64,000 bases of DNA from Streptomyces seoulensis (lineage in GTDB: Bacteria; Actinomycetota; Actinomycetes; Streptomycetales; Streptomycetaceae), in contig CP054937.1 in the NCBI GenBank assembly GCA_013364255.1, positions 26,058 to 90,057 of the forward strand. Direction: 5' to 3'. The notes below the pieces were generated by a model. The model did no database searches and was not told the DNA's origin. It saw only the letters and a program-made list of their open reading frames with translations. Positions 1-7,929 of this stretch are shown piece by piece (the stretch's first letter is position 1; the number at the start of each line of letters is the position of its first letter). A program made the position numbers and the translations under genes.

Positions 1-2
1 AC

Positions 3-767
3 GTCCGACGTCAGCTCATCCGCGTCTTCGGCTTCGGCGGCTTCTCAATCGAGACACTGTCCCTAGACCTGGTCCACAACCACGGTCAGGAGGGGTTCCG
101 AAGGAAGAACAAGCAGGGAGATCCGTACGGCGACCCGTTCACGGCGTGGACCGTGGTCTATCGCGCGCAGGTCCGCCTGACCGTGTTCGACGTCAACGGC
201 CGGGAAGTCTCCCACTGGGAAGACGGCGCGGCCGGCGACGCAGTGAATCAGCCGTCGGTAGGCGACGCGCACGACATGGCGATGAAGACGGCGTTCTCCC
301 AGGCCTTGAAGCGGTGCGCAGTGAACCTGGGCGACCAGTTCGGGCTGTCGCTGTACAACGACGGGTCGCGGGATGCGGTGGTCTGCTTCTCGGCTGCGCA
401 TCCGCCGCAGGAGTGGAAGCAGGCGGCGCCGCCGCAGCCTGAGCCGGAGGACCCGCCAGTGAAGCCGGAGCCTGGCGCGAAAGCTGCGGCTGATGCTGAG
501 GCGGAACAGGGTCCAGCGTCTGAGCCCCGGTCGGGGCAGGAGGAGTCTCGGGAGCAGGCGTTGGCGCGGCTGACGGAGCAGTACCGGAACTGCTGGGGCA
601 ACCAGCTGGCGCTGTCGCAGATCCGGTTGGAGGGCAAGAAGCTCGGACTGTCGGAGCAGCGGGTGCAGGGTCCGCCGCCGGAGTCTGCGTGGACGACGTT
701 CGACAAGCTCCTCGCGGACCATATCGCCGAGCTGGAAGCCGAGCGGGACGGGAGGGCCGCCGCATGA
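3..767 (+). CDS. Rad52-family ssDNA annealing protein (5' end outside window)
   Basis: The frame is open from the first complete codon of the window, so the start lies upstream. The segment GDAHDMAMKTAFSQALKR followed by NLGDQFGLSLYN is the hallmark of Rad52/Rad22-type annealing proteins of actinobacteria and their phages. It is preceded by the usual aromatic strand (DPFTAWTVVYRAQVRLTVFD). The last ~110 residues are a Pro/Glu/Ala-rich linker plus a short charged tail. Known family role: annealing complementary single strands during recombination-dependent replication, which fits the SSB, RusA and endonuclease VII genes in the same window. The stop overlaps the next ATG (ATGA). Confidence 0.85.
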   Translation, partial: VRRQLIRVFGFGGFSIETLSLDLVHNHGQEGFRRKNKQGDPYGDPFTAWTVVYRAQVRLTVFDVNGREVSHWEDGAAGDAVNQPSVGDAHDMAMKTAFSQALKRCAVNLGDQFGLSLYNDGSRDAVVCFSAAHPPQEWKQAAPPQPEPEDPPVKPEPGAKAAADAEAEQGPASEPRSGQEESREQALARLTEQYRNCWGNQLALSQIRLEGKKLGLSEQRVQGPPPESAWTTFDKLLADHIAELEAERDGRAAA

Positions 768-1401
768 CGTACCGCCACGACGACGAACTGACCCTCATGG
801 ACTGGTTCTGCGGGACCGTCCTGCTGCTGGGGGTGGCGGCGTGACGAGCGTTCTCGAATCAGGCTTCAGCAGGTGCGGCGTACCGCTCCAGGTACTCAGC
901 CGCCGCCCGGAGTCGAGCAGGGTCGTCGCTGAACAGCCCGAGGCCGGAGTTGCATCCGCTGCACAGCACGCCGCGTATCACGCCGGTGCGATGGCAGTGG
1001 TCGATCGATGGTCGCCGGACACGCCCCGAACGCGTGACGGTCTCGGTCGAGCCGCAGATCGCGCAGTGGGGGGTCACGAGCCCCAGGGCCTCCCGGCGCT
1101 TCTCTTCCTTGGCGTCATGTCGGCGCCGGCGCTCAAGGGCGAAGCAGATGCGGCAGAGCGAGCGGAATGTGAACGAGTCCGACCGGCGGTATCCGTTCTC
1201 CTCGGTGAGGACGACGTCACATCGGGCACAGTTCGTGCGCGGAATTCTCATTGCCCGATTCTACCTGCACAGAGGGGGAGTTGGTACGGCAACGCCGTCA
1301 CCCCGAACGCCGCCGAGGTGCTGGTGTGCGCGCTGGTGGAGGCCATCACGGGTCAGGAGATAGAGCGGTACTCCGGCGAGCCGTACGCGGTCGCTGCCTG
1401 A
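764..1401 (+). pseudogene. DNA (cytosine-5) methyltransferase remnant: both ends kept, core lost
   Basis: At 764-844 a 26-codon reading frame overlaps the Rad52 stop (ATGA) and begins MTYRHDDELTLMDWFCG. This matches the N terminus and motif I (D-x-F-C-G-A-G-G) of C5 methyltransferases but breaks off after FCG. At 1282-1401, in another frame, lies WYGNAVTPNAAEVLVCALVEA and an ITGQEIE tail, the typical C-terminal GNAV motif of the same enzymes. The catalytic core (PC, ENV and target-recognition regions) is absent. The interval is occupied by an antisense endonuclease VII gene. No active methyltransferase can be made from this locus. Confidence 0.65.
859..1251 (-). CDS. Recombination endonuclease VII family nuclease
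   Basis: A 130-residue protein. C8/C11 with C33/C36 form an N-terminal zinc ribbon. C63/C66 and C97/C100 form the structural zinc knot of phage endonuclease VII, with the catalytic D84-H85 and H87 in SIDHCHRTGVIRGVLCSGCN. In phage T4 this family cleaves four-way junctions and mismatches. Several actinophage members behave like free-standing HNH enzymes. The gene runs antisense to its neighbours and sits exactly between the two ends of a broken methyltransferase, which suggests invasion or replacement. ATG start at 1251. Confidence 0.9.
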   Translation of the reverse strand: MRIPRTNCARCDVVLTEENGYRRSDSFTFRSLCRICFALERRRRHDAKEEKRREALGLVTPHCAICGSTETVTRSGRVRRPSIDHCHRTGVIRGVLCSGCNSGLGLFSDDPARLRAAAEYLERYAAPAEA

Positions 1402-1511
1402 ACCACTTCGCTGCGGCCCGCTCCCTCTCTGGTGCGGGCCGCTGTCGTTCCCTGTGCAGTCCCTGGTCTGGGGCGTCCGCTCATCACCGTCTGCCGATTG
1501 GGGTGTTCGTT

Positions 1512-1763
1512 GTGTCGTCGTTGCTGCCTGTATGTCTTCCGGCCGGTGTGCTGGTGGGCGTGATGCTGGTGTCGGTGGTGTACAGCGCGGTGTTCGCGGT
1601 CCGGGCACGGTATCGGCGCCGTGCGGGCCGGCCGTCGGGCTTTCTGCCGCCGTATGTGCGGGACCCGGTGGTGGAGGAGCGGGTGGCGCGCCAGCAGTCG
1701 GTGGTGCTGTCGGCGGAGCTGATTGTGACCGCCGAGTGGGCGCGAGTGATCGCAGAGAAGTGA
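1512..1763 (+). CDS. Small single-span membrane protein
   Basis: About 83 residues. GTG at 1512 was chosen because GGGG at 1500-1503 lies a suitable distance upstream. The N-terminal third is a hydrophobic span rich in Val/Leu, followed by an Arg-rich stretch (RARYRRRAGRPSG, positive-inside), so the C terminus is probably cytoplasmic. The remainder is an amphipathic helix. I do not recognise a family. Confidence 0.5.
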   Translation: MSSLLPVCLPAGVLVGVMLVSVVYSAVFAVRARYRRRAGRPSGFLPPYVRDPVVEERVARQQSVVLSAELIVTAEWARVIAEK

Positions 1764-1797
1764 CCGTTCCCTTCCCTTGAGTAGGAGGTGAGTGCCG

Positions 1798-2097
1798 GTG
1801 ACGGCTCGAACCGTTCAGGCCGCCGCGGTGCTCGCCGCGGCGGTTGCTGTTTGTGGGCTGGTGCAGGAGGCGCGGTGTCGTCGGGCTCGTCGTGAGGCTG
1901 TGGCGGAGCGGCTGATGGCCGGCTGTGTGCTGCGGGACCAGTCGGTGCTGCTGGCTGATGTGGAGGCGTTCCGGCGGCGGCTGATGCCGTTGCTGGCGCA
2001 GGAAGCGGTGCTGGCGTCGGCGGACGCGGTCCTCGAGGACGCTCTCGCCGTGGGCGGGATGCGGATAGATCCGACGGTGGAGGGAGGCTCGGAATGA
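1798..2097 (+). CDS. Small hypothetical protein with N-terminal hydrophobic helix
   Basis: About 99 residues. A near-perfect ribosome site AGGAGGTGA at 1784-1792 favours GTG 1798 over GTG 1792. The protein has an Ala-rich hydrophobic helix at residues 5-20 followed by Arg-rich and helical segments. Its stop overlaps the WhiB-like gene start (ATGA), so the two are translationally coupled. Family not recognised. Confidence 0.55.
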   Translation: MTARTVQAAAVLAAAVAVCGLVQEARCRRARREAVAERLMAGCVLRDQSVLLADVEAFRRRLMPLLAQEAVLASADAVLEDALAVGGMRIDPTVEGGSE

Positions 2098-2933
2098 CTG
2101 GCGTGACTGACTCGCTGGCCGCGTATGAGGCGTGGACGACGCACCGGCACTACCGGTATCGGGGGTGTGCTCCGGACGTCGACAATCCGCGCGTGGCTGC
2201 GGGGAATCCGGACCTGTCGTTGGATGCGTGGTCGGGTGAGGACCGGGATGGTGGGGAGCCGCAGAAGGACCGCATCGCCCGGGAGCGGGCCGCGGTGGAG
2301 GTGTGCTTGGGCTGCCCGGTGATGGTGCTGTGCGGCCAGTATGCGAACTCGGTCGTGATGGATGAGGGGAGGGCGCGGCTGGCGGAGCCTGAGGGGATTT
2401 GGGGTGGCCAGTTGGGTCTGGAGCGGCATCGGGCGTTCATTGCGCGCCGGCATGAGGTGGCTGCGGCGGCGCCGGTGCGGTTGATCGCGACGAAGCAGCG
2501 GTTGCGGGTGCTGCACGCTCTGGCTCGGCATTCGGATGCGGAGGCGGTGGCGGCGGCGGCTGGGGTGGATGTGCGGACCGCGAACTGGCAGCGCAGCCGG
2601 CTCACGACGCAGCTCAACCTGGACCGGCAGTCGGCGACGCGGGCTGAGTTGCTGCGGGTGGCGGTGGAGCGGGGTCTGCTCGATGGGTCGGTGGTGGTGG
2701 CGGATGACGGGCTGGTGCCTGCGGTGCCGCCGGCGACCGGGCCTGCCCCTGCGGCTGACGTCCCTGTGTCGGAGCCGCTGGTCGCCAGCCCTGTCATCCC
2801 GGGCGGCAGGGTCTTCAAGCACAAGCAGAGGCCTGCCTACATCCCGGGCCAGCTCGAGTTCTTCCCGGCCGAGGCCGTTGTGGCGCCGGTCGTTCCCTTG
2901 TACCCGTCTCGCCGTATGGAGGCCGCAGCATGA
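2094..2933 (+). CDS. WhiB-like Fe-S regulator with C-terminal HTH extension
   Basis: Cysteines C25, C71, C74 and C80 (C-x2-C-x5-C in the last three) and the GIWGG turn at 101-105 define a Wbl iron-sulfur protein. Wbl proteins bind the primary sigma factor and modulate transcription in actinobacteria. Unusually, the spacing between C25 and C71 is long, and about 160 residues follow the Wbl domain. They include a helical region around 125-200 (KQRLRVLHALARHSDAEAV...) that looks like a LuxR/sigma-4 type HTH. That makes it 279 residues against ~85-120 for most Wbl proteins. Overlaps the next gene by ATGA. Confidence 0.85.
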   Translation: MTGVTDSLAAYEAWTTHRHYRYRGCAPDVDNPRVAAGNPDLSLDAWSGEDRDGGEPQKDRIARERAAVEVCLGCPVMVLCGQYANSVVMDEGRARLAEPEGIWGGQLGLERHRAFIARRHEVAAAAPVRLIATKQRLRVLHALARHSDAEAVAAAAGVDVRTANWQRSRLTTQLNLDRQSATRAELLRVAVERGLLDGSVVVADDGLVPAVPPATGPAPAADVPVSEPLVASPVIPGGRVFKHKQRPAYIPGQLEFFPAEAVVAPVVPLYPSRRMEAAA

Positions 2934-3349
2934 CCGAACTCGACACCACCCCTGTCGCCGTGTCCGCCGAGGAGCAGCAGGAGTTCGAGGTGATGCGTAC
3001 GGATGCGGTGTTGGCGGGGCGGGCGATGTCGTCGGGCGAGTTCTTGGCGGGTCTGATTGCGCACGCCGAGTTGGAGACGGTGGGCCGGCCGGACCGGTTG
3101 GCGGTGGACTTGTTCCCGGGGGTGGATCCGGTGGTGGTGCAGGAGATTTGGGATCGGGCGCTGGCGGTGGGGTTGCATGCGGGGAGGCGTGCGGGGGCGG
3201 CTCGGTTCTATCGGGATGAGTTGGATCGTGTGGCGGGCCTGTTGGCGGAGGCGGGGTTCGTTGCGATGGCGGGTCTGGTGTCGCGGTCGCGGCGGCTGGT
3301 GGCACCGGAGTCGCATCCGGCGGACGGTGAGGAAGGGCGCGGGCACTGA
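2930..3349 (+). CDS. Hypothetical helical protein downstream of the WhiB-like gene
   Basis: 139 residues, coupled to the WhiB-like gene by an ATGA overlap. It is predominantly helical with no cysteines or membrane spans. The Gly/Arg/Val-rich codon pattern continues that of the preceding gene, so both probably moved together. Family not recognised. Confidence 0.6.
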   Translation: MTELDTTPVAVSAEEQQEFEVMRTDAVLAGRAMSSGEFLAGLIAHAELETVGRPDRLAVDLFPGVDPVVVQEIWDRALAVGLHAGRRAGAARFYRDELDRVAGLLAEAGFVAMAGLVSRSRRLVAPESHPADGEEGRGH

Positions 3350-3489
3350 TAGGCGGTCAGGGCCGGTATGACAAGTCGTACTTGAGACACAGGGGAAGGG
3401 CGGCAGACAGTGGCGGTGTCAACGGGTAGCATGTGGTACACGTCAGATGACCACTCAGATGTGGTCGCTGGCCACAAGACAATAAGGAA

Positions 3490-3535
3490 CGGCCCCGCAG
3501 TGGTCCGAGTGCTACCAACACTCGGTGCGGGGCCG
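3490..3535 (+). promoter_or_regulatory. 17-bp bulged hairpin upstream of 3569 gene
   Basis: CGGCCCCGCA (3490-3499) pairs with TGCGGGGCCG (3526-3535) and CCGAGTG (3505-3511) with CACTCGG (3519-3525), leaving a 5-nt bulge and a 7-nt loop. There is no U tract. It lies 34 nt before a gene and could be a leader attenuator. The preceding stretch also holds GACCAC/GTGGTC (3449-3454/3461-3466), a possible operator. Confidence 0.5.
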
Positions 3536-3568
3536 GGCCGACACTCAACTCCTACGAAGGTGCCGACG

Positions 3569-3694
3569 ATGGCTAAGCGTACCCGGGGTACTTCCCCTCA
3601 TGACAGGGCGGCCCGAAGTTTCTGCGGTTCCGGCGTGAAGATCACACCGCCGACGCAGCCGGGCCCTGTCCCTTCTACCTTCTCCCTCGCGTGA
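3569..3694 (+). CDS. Small basic protein (41 aa)
   Basis: ATG at 3569 follows GAAGG (3556-3560). The product begins MAKRTRGTSPHDRAARSF and is short and basic. Its stop overlaps the next GTG (GTGA), giving translational coupling, the main argument that it is real. Function unknown. Confidence 0.45.
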   Translation: MAKRTRGTSPHDRAARSFCGSGVKITPPTQPGPVPSTFSLA

Positions 3695-4506
3695 CCCCCG
3701 ACGACCGGGACGCGTTGGTCCGCTACGACCAGCTCGCTTCCCGCGTCTACGGAGAGACCCGCATGCCCAGCGGCACGAGGGACCTGATCCTGGCCCTCGG
3801 CTGGGTAACCCTGCGGGACCCCCGCCGCCACGACCCCACTCGTTCGATCTGGGAGCGGACGCGAGATGTGCTGAACGCGGACAACAAGCGGATCTGGCAG
3901 CTCATCGCCGAGGACGCCCCCCGCTACGACGTCCGACTGACGGAGGCCAACACCCTGAGTGGCTGCCAGGCCCCGATGATCCGCGTCGATCGCCTCTGCG
4001 GCCGCAGCACCATGCACGGCTTCTCTGAGTTCGACCCTGCAACCGGCTGGTCGCGCTACTGGGGGTTCTGCAACAGGCCGCGCTGCCGCGAGTACGCCAA
4101 GCCGATTTGGGAGCGCGCACGGCACAGTGCCACTAAGCGGCCGGAGCCGATCCCGAACGCTGGCGGACTGCTGCCCCTGTTCTTCACCTGGGGCTGGGAG
4201 GCGAAGTACCTCAAGGCTGCCGAGTTGATCCACACGATCCACGGTTGGAAGCCTCCGTCGTATGGCCTATCCGCCGACGAGTGGCCCGAGGTGCCCGGCC
4301 AGGAGAAACCGAAGGCGTTCCCGAAGCTACGGCTGATCGCATCCGAGGGCGAGATCAAGGCCGAACGCGCCCCGGAGTTGGTCACCACATCAGCTCGGGC
4401 AAAGTCGTTCCGTTCCAACCTCCACGCGGGCCAGCAGCGCTCCAAGTTTTCCGTGGTGGCCATGCCACGGCAGACCCCACCCACTGAGGGAGATCGAGTG
4501 ACGTAG
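3691..4506 (+). CDS. Hypothetical protein with Cys cluster
   Basis: 271 residues from GTG 3691. The central part has LCGRSTMHGFSEFD and then WGFCNRPRCREY, giving a C...C-x4-C arrangement that could bind a metal. The C-terminal third is basic. I do not recognise the family. Coupled to the preceding small gene. Confidence 0.6.
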   Translation: MTPDDRDALVRYDQLASRVYGETRMPSGTRDLILALGWVTLRDPRRHDPTRSIWERTRDVLNADNKRIWQLIAEDAPRYDVRLTEANTLSGCQAPMIRVDRLCGRSTMHGFSEFDPATGWSRYWGFCNRPRCREYAKPIWERARHSATKRPEPIPNAGGLLPLFFTWGWEAKYLKAAELIHTIHGWKPPSYGLSADEWPEVPGQEKPKAFPKLRLIASEGEIKAERAPELVTTSARAKSFRSNLHAGQQRSKFSVVAMPRQTPPTEGDRVT

Positions 4507-4783
4507 CAAGTAGCTGAGGCGGGAGGTCCCTGGGCCCCTTGGCGGGGGCTTCATCCTCTACCGCCTGGCCGCTGGTGTTGGCGCACCGTGCGCGGCCTAC
4601 TTCCACGGCTCGAAGTTGGCGCTTCGAGCTAAGGCTCCGGTCTCCCGGAGCGTCCATCAGGTTCTGACCGAACCACTCACCACCGAGCGGGCTTTTTCAT
4701 GTCCGCAGGACGGCAGATACATAGTGCCTCAGCACACCCCCGCATGTCGACTTCCCGCCCCAACCACGGGCGATTCGCACCCT
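4507..4783 (+). other. Structured leader with two hairpins sharing loop TTGGCG
   Basis: Non-coding interval before the HTH gene. GGTG-TTGGCG-CACC (4574-4587) and GCTCGAAG-TTGGCG-CTTCGAGC (4608-4629) present the same six-base loop. A third stem, CTCCGG/CCGGAG (4635-4650), follows, and then a T run at about 4692. Upstream in-frame extension of the next gene is possible but reads like non-coding DNA. It could be a structured 5' leader or part of a replication origin. Confidence 0.4.
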
Positions 4784-6115
4784 ATGTCCGCCCACACGGA
4801 CGGCACCCAGTGCCCCCACCCCACCCACAACACGCACACCCCCAACACCACAATCGAACACCCGAACGATTACAGTGGACCCCGGTTCGCTCTCGTCCGC
4901 GGTACCGACCAAGAGGTCACCCACACCGCATCCCGACGAAGCGGCCCGCGTAGGTGGCTTCGCGCGGTCCGGTGGCTGATCGCAGCCGGCCTCCACAGCC
5001 GCGCGAACGCCACCACGCAGCGCATCGCCGAAGACCTCGCCCAGCGCATGAACTACGACACCGGACACGTCCTGTACGGCCTGGACGAGATGGTCGCCCG
5101 CCTCGGCATCTCCCGCGCCTCCATCGCCCGCCACATCGGCTACCTCCGCGAACTCGGCGCGCTCGCCTGGGCCCAGCACGGCACCCGCACCAACCGATAC
5201 CGCGCACTGGGTCTCAAGGGCTACGCAGGCACCGCCACCATCTACGCCGCGGTCATGCCGGCCGTCTACGACCACGCCATGGGCCACACGATCGTCGGCT
5301 CCGGCTACGAGGCACGCATCATCATCGACCAGCGCGGTCAGCAGCCCACCATCCCCGCGCCCCGCTCGGAGCCTGTGGATAACCCGCCTGTGGATAACTC
5401 CGCTCCGAAGGCCCGTGAGACCCCTTCCCTAACGGTGGTTAAGAAGAGTGGTCAGGTTCAGGTAGAGGGTGGTGTAACTACTACCGCGCAGCGGCAGCGA
5501 ACCGACTCCACGCCCAACACCAGCAGCAGGAAACGGCGGGCCACGATCCTCGGCAACACCGTCACCGCCCGCGGCATGCAGCACGGCGCCAAACTCGCCG
5601 CCGCTATCCGCCGCCGCGTCTCCTGGGTCCACCGAGCCAGCCACGACCAACTCCGCTGGGTGTGTGCCGACATGGGCGAGCAGCAGTGGACCGAAGACCA
5701 GGCCGTCCGTTTCGTTGTCGAAGCCGGGTTCAAGCACCGCGCCGGTTTCGCGTGGGAGCCCTCAAACCCGCACCGCCTGATTGCCGCGGAACTCCGCGCC
5801 CACCAGGAGCAGCAGCAGGCCGACCGGCAGATGCAGGAAAACCTCGCGCAGGCCGTCGCCTGGGAGGACTCCACCGCAGCCAAGAACCTCCGCTCCCTCG
5901 CCGCCCTGTTCGGCACCGCCCCGGCCGCCGAGCCGGAACCCGTGCGCACCGATGAGGACCGGCTGCGCGCCCGCATGGACTGGAACATTTGGCCCAAGAT
6001 CCTCGACCACCTCGCCGAAGACGAGCTGGACGCCCTCGACCTGTACGGCAAGTCCCTCGTCGACTTCGCCATTGAGCAGGGCGCCCGACTCGACCGCCAG
6101 GGAGCATGGGCATGA
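4784..6115 (+). CDS. Winged-helix/HTH protein, possible plasmid replication protein
   Basis: About 443 residues from ATG 4784, chosen because conservation seems to begin just after it. In-frame starts exist upstream (GTG 4727, TTG 4616). Residues ~75-150 carry an HTH (YGLDEMVARLGISRASIARH, then YLRELGALAWAQHGTRTNRYR). Next comes a segment typical of actinobacterial mobile elements (KGYAGTATIYAAVMP). The second half is charged with coiled-coil potential. Proteins of this type recur on Streptomyces plasmids and integrative elements near replication or partition genes. A replication role is inferred only. ATGA overlap to the next gene. Confidence 0.6.
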   Translation: MSAHTDGTQCPHPTHNTHTPNTTIEHPNDYSGPRFALVRGTDQEVTHTASRRSGPRRWLRAVRWLIAAGLHSRANATTQRIAEDLAQRMNYDTGHVLYGLDEMVARLGISRASIARHIGYLRELGALAWAQHGTRTNRYRALGLKGYAGTATIYAAVMPAVYDHAMGHTIVGSGYEARIIIDQRGQQPTIPAPRSEPVDNPPVDNSAPKARETPSLTVVKKSGQVQVEGGVTTTAQRQRTDSTPNTSSRKRRATILGNTVTARGMQHGAKLAAAIRRRVSWVHRASHDQLRWVCADMGEQQWTEDQAVRFVVEAGFKHRAGFAWEPSNPHRLIAAELRAHQEQQQADRQMQENLAQAVAWEDSTAAKNLRSLAALFGTAPAAEPEPVRTDEDRLRARMDWNIWPKILDHLAEDELDALDLYGKSLVDFAIEQGARLDRQGAWA

Positions 6116-6732
6116 GTGAGCAGCTGTCGGCCGACGAGGTCATGGCGGCATTCCAGGGCGTATGGGAAGAGGTCTTCCACGACGCTCCGGTCATCCCTCA
6201 GGGATACGCCGACGGGACGCTTACCGTGGCGACCGTCAGCCGGGTCTGGCACACCCAGCTCAGGCTCATCGGCCACAACCTGGCCGCCAAACTGAACGCC
6301 GTCCTGCCCGCCCCCATCATCAACACCGTCCGCGTCCGCCTGGACCCGATCCGGATCCTCGTCACCGGCTCCCGCACCTGGACCAGAACCCGCACCGTGG
6401 ACGACGCCCTCCTGAACGCCTGGCACGACGCCACACAGGTCTACGGGCTGGGTACCGCCATCGTCGTCGTACACGGAGCCTGCCCCCACGGAGCCGACGC
6501 GTACGCCGACGCATGGGCAACCCGCCAGGACCGCCAGTACGTGTCTGTCGAACCCCATGCAGCCGACTGGAAGAACCACGGTCGCGGGGCCGGCTTCCGA
6601 CGCAACGCAGAGATGGTCCAGTGCGGAGCCGATCTCTGCCTGGCCTTCATCAAGGACGGCTCATCCGGCGCCATGCACACGGCGAACCTTGCCGAGGCGA
6701 ACGCCATCCCGACCATTCGCTTCGAGGAGTAG
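6112..6732 (+). CDS. DciA-like domain fused to a DUF2493/SLOG nucleotide-sensor domain
   Basis: 206 residues. ATG 6112 is preferred over ATG 6106 because GGAG (6101-6104) is correctly spaced. Residues 1-77 match the C-terminal half of DciA/DUF721 (GTLTVATVSRVWHTQLRLIG, then NLAAKLNAVLPAPIINTVRV). Residues 80-206 are a DUF2493-type SLOG domain (RILVTGSRTWT, VVVHGACPHGADAYADAWA, GFRRNAEMV, GSSGAMHTANLAE). DciA proteins load the replicative helicase DnaB; SLOG domains bind nucleotides or related ligands. The combination suggests ligand control of helicase loading. A DciA homologue follows 2 nt downstream. Confidence 0.75.
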   Translation: MSEQLSADEVMAAFQGVWEEVFHDAPVIPQGYADGTLTVATVSRVWHTQLRLIGHNLAAKLNAVLPAPIINTVRVRLDPIRILVTGSRTWTRTRTVDDALLNAWHDATQVYGLGTAIVVVHGACPHGADAYADAWATRQDRQYVSVEPHAADWKNHGRGAGFRRNAEMVQCGADLCLAFIKDGSSGAMHTANLAEANAIPTIRFEE

Positions 6733-6734
6733 CC

Positions 6735-7520
6735 ATGTCTGACATCTCTCCCGCGTCCGGAGCCGACCTCGCCAGGCAGGCCCTCGCCGCAGCCCGAGCC
6801 AACGCCAAAACCCGACCCGCCCCCGGCCCGAAGAAGACGCGCCGCGCCACCCGTCCAACCCGCGGCATCTACGGCGACCCGCAGGGGCTTGCAGGAGTCC
6901 TCCAGCGGCTCACCGCCGAACAGGGCTGGGAAGACAACCTCAACGGCGGCAACCTCATCGACCAGTGGACGACGATCGCCCCCACCGAACTCGCCACCAC
7001 CGTCCAGCCCGTCTCCTACGACGCCGACCGCGGCGTCCTCGAGGTCCGCCCCTCCAGCCCCGCCTACGCCACCCAGATCCGCCTGTTCCAACACCAGCTG
7101 GTCCAGCACCTGAACCGGCAACTCGGCCGGCCCGCGGTCCGCGCCATCCGTGTCCTGTCCGCCGGGCACGTCAGCACCGACACGGACATGCCTGCACCGC
7201 GGCCCGAGCCCGAGGAGCCGGTGAAGACACGCGAGACCGCTTCGGCCGGCTACCGGGCCGCCCTCGACGCCGCCCTCACCCACCGGCCCGACCGCGCCCC
7301 CACCAATCCGTACGTCGCCGAAGCCATCGCCCGGCAGGAGGTTGCACTGCGTGCCAACCGGCAGGCGGAGGACGAGCACCGCGACGCGGTGTGGGAGATC
7401 GACCGGCTCACTACCGCCCACACCGACCAGGCCGAGACGGTCCGCCGGGCCGCCATCGCCCGAGCCCGCCACGAACGCGCCGCCGGCGACACTCCGCGCC
7501 GGTTGTTCGGTGCCGCCTGA
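6735..7520 (+). CDS. DciA-family replicative helicase loader homologue
   Basis: 261 residues. The SGADLARQALAAARANAK N terminus and the region from DPQGLAGVLQRLTAEQGWE to RAIRVLS follow the layout of the Streptomyces chromosomal DciA (DUF721) encoded near dnaA/recF/gyrB: basic linker, then compact KH-like domain. The core includes PVSYDADRGVLEVRPSSPAY. About 100 residues beyond the domain (170-261) form a charged helical tail not usual for DciA. Known role: recruiting DnaB helicase at origins. A second DciA-like domain lies in the gene immediately upstream. Confidence 0.8.
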   Translation: MSDISPASGADLARQALAAARANAKTRPAPGPKKTRRATRPTRGIYGDPQGLAGVLQRLTAEQGWEDNLNGGNLIDQWTTIAPTELATTVQPVSYDADRGVLEVRPSSPAYATQIRLFQHQLVQHLNRQLGRPAVRAIRVLSAGHVSTDTDMPAPRPEPEEPVKTRETASAGYRAALDAALTHRPDRAPTNPYVAEAIARQEVALRANRQAEDEHRDAVWEIDRLTTAHTDQAETVRRAAIARARHERAAGDTPRRLFGAA

Positions 7521-7588
7521 TCCGGGGGAACGCCGGAGCGGATCCGGTGCATCGTGGCAGCGATCAACCGCACGGATCGGAGCCACCC

Positions 7589-7774
7589 ATGACCCAGGCC
7601 CTCACCCGCACCCCCACCTGGCACGCCCTTGAGGAAGCCGACGAACGGGCCTGGCTCGACCACTGGGCCCGCGCCGAACGAACCCCCGAATGCCCGTGGG
7701 CACGCCCCGACTGGGACGTCATGGGCGACTGGACGTCATTCCTGCGGGCCGCCCGAACCGCCACCGGAAGCTGA
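7589..7774 (+). CDS. Small hypothetical protein rich in Trp and acidic residues
   Basis: 61 residues from ATG 7589, following GGAG at 7579-7582. It is Trp/Glu/Arg-rich (LEEADERAWLDHWARAERTP). Family not recognised. It lies between the DciA gene and parA, with 2 nt to the next small gene. Confidence 0.55.
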   Translation: MTQALTRTPTWHALEEADERAWLDHWARAERTPECPWARPDWDVMGDWTSFLRAARTATGS

Positions 7775-7776
7775 CC

Positions 7777-7929
7777 ATGCCTGCCACCATCACCGTGCCC
7801 CGCGACTCCTACCCGCGGCCCCACCTCATCCACGACCACACCAGCCTGTTCATCGAGCCGGCCTACCCCGACGGGCAGCCCTACGCCGACGACCAGGACG
7901 AGGATGAGAGCGAGCATCCCGATCTCTAA
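7777..7929 (+). CDS. Small acidic protein (50 aa)
   Basis: Starts at ATG 7777 and ends in an acidic tail (ADDQDEDESEHPD). The first candidate parS palindrome overlaps its last codons and stop. No family recognised. Confidence 0.5.
   Translation: MPATITVPRDSYPRPHLIHDHTSLFIEPAYPDGQPYADDQDEDESEHPDL

Noticed and set aside
1815..3305. 496-codon leftward open frame opposite the WhiB-like gene
   Set aside because: Arg/Pro/His-rich product typical of antisense frames in very G+C-rich DNA. The rightward genes have ribosome sites, overlaps and recognisable domains.
4660..4700. Possible tRNA (GGTTC...GAACC stem near a GC-rich leader)
   Set aside because: The putative T-loop is not GGTTCRAnYCC, no anticodon arm or CCA-type acceptor stem can be formed.
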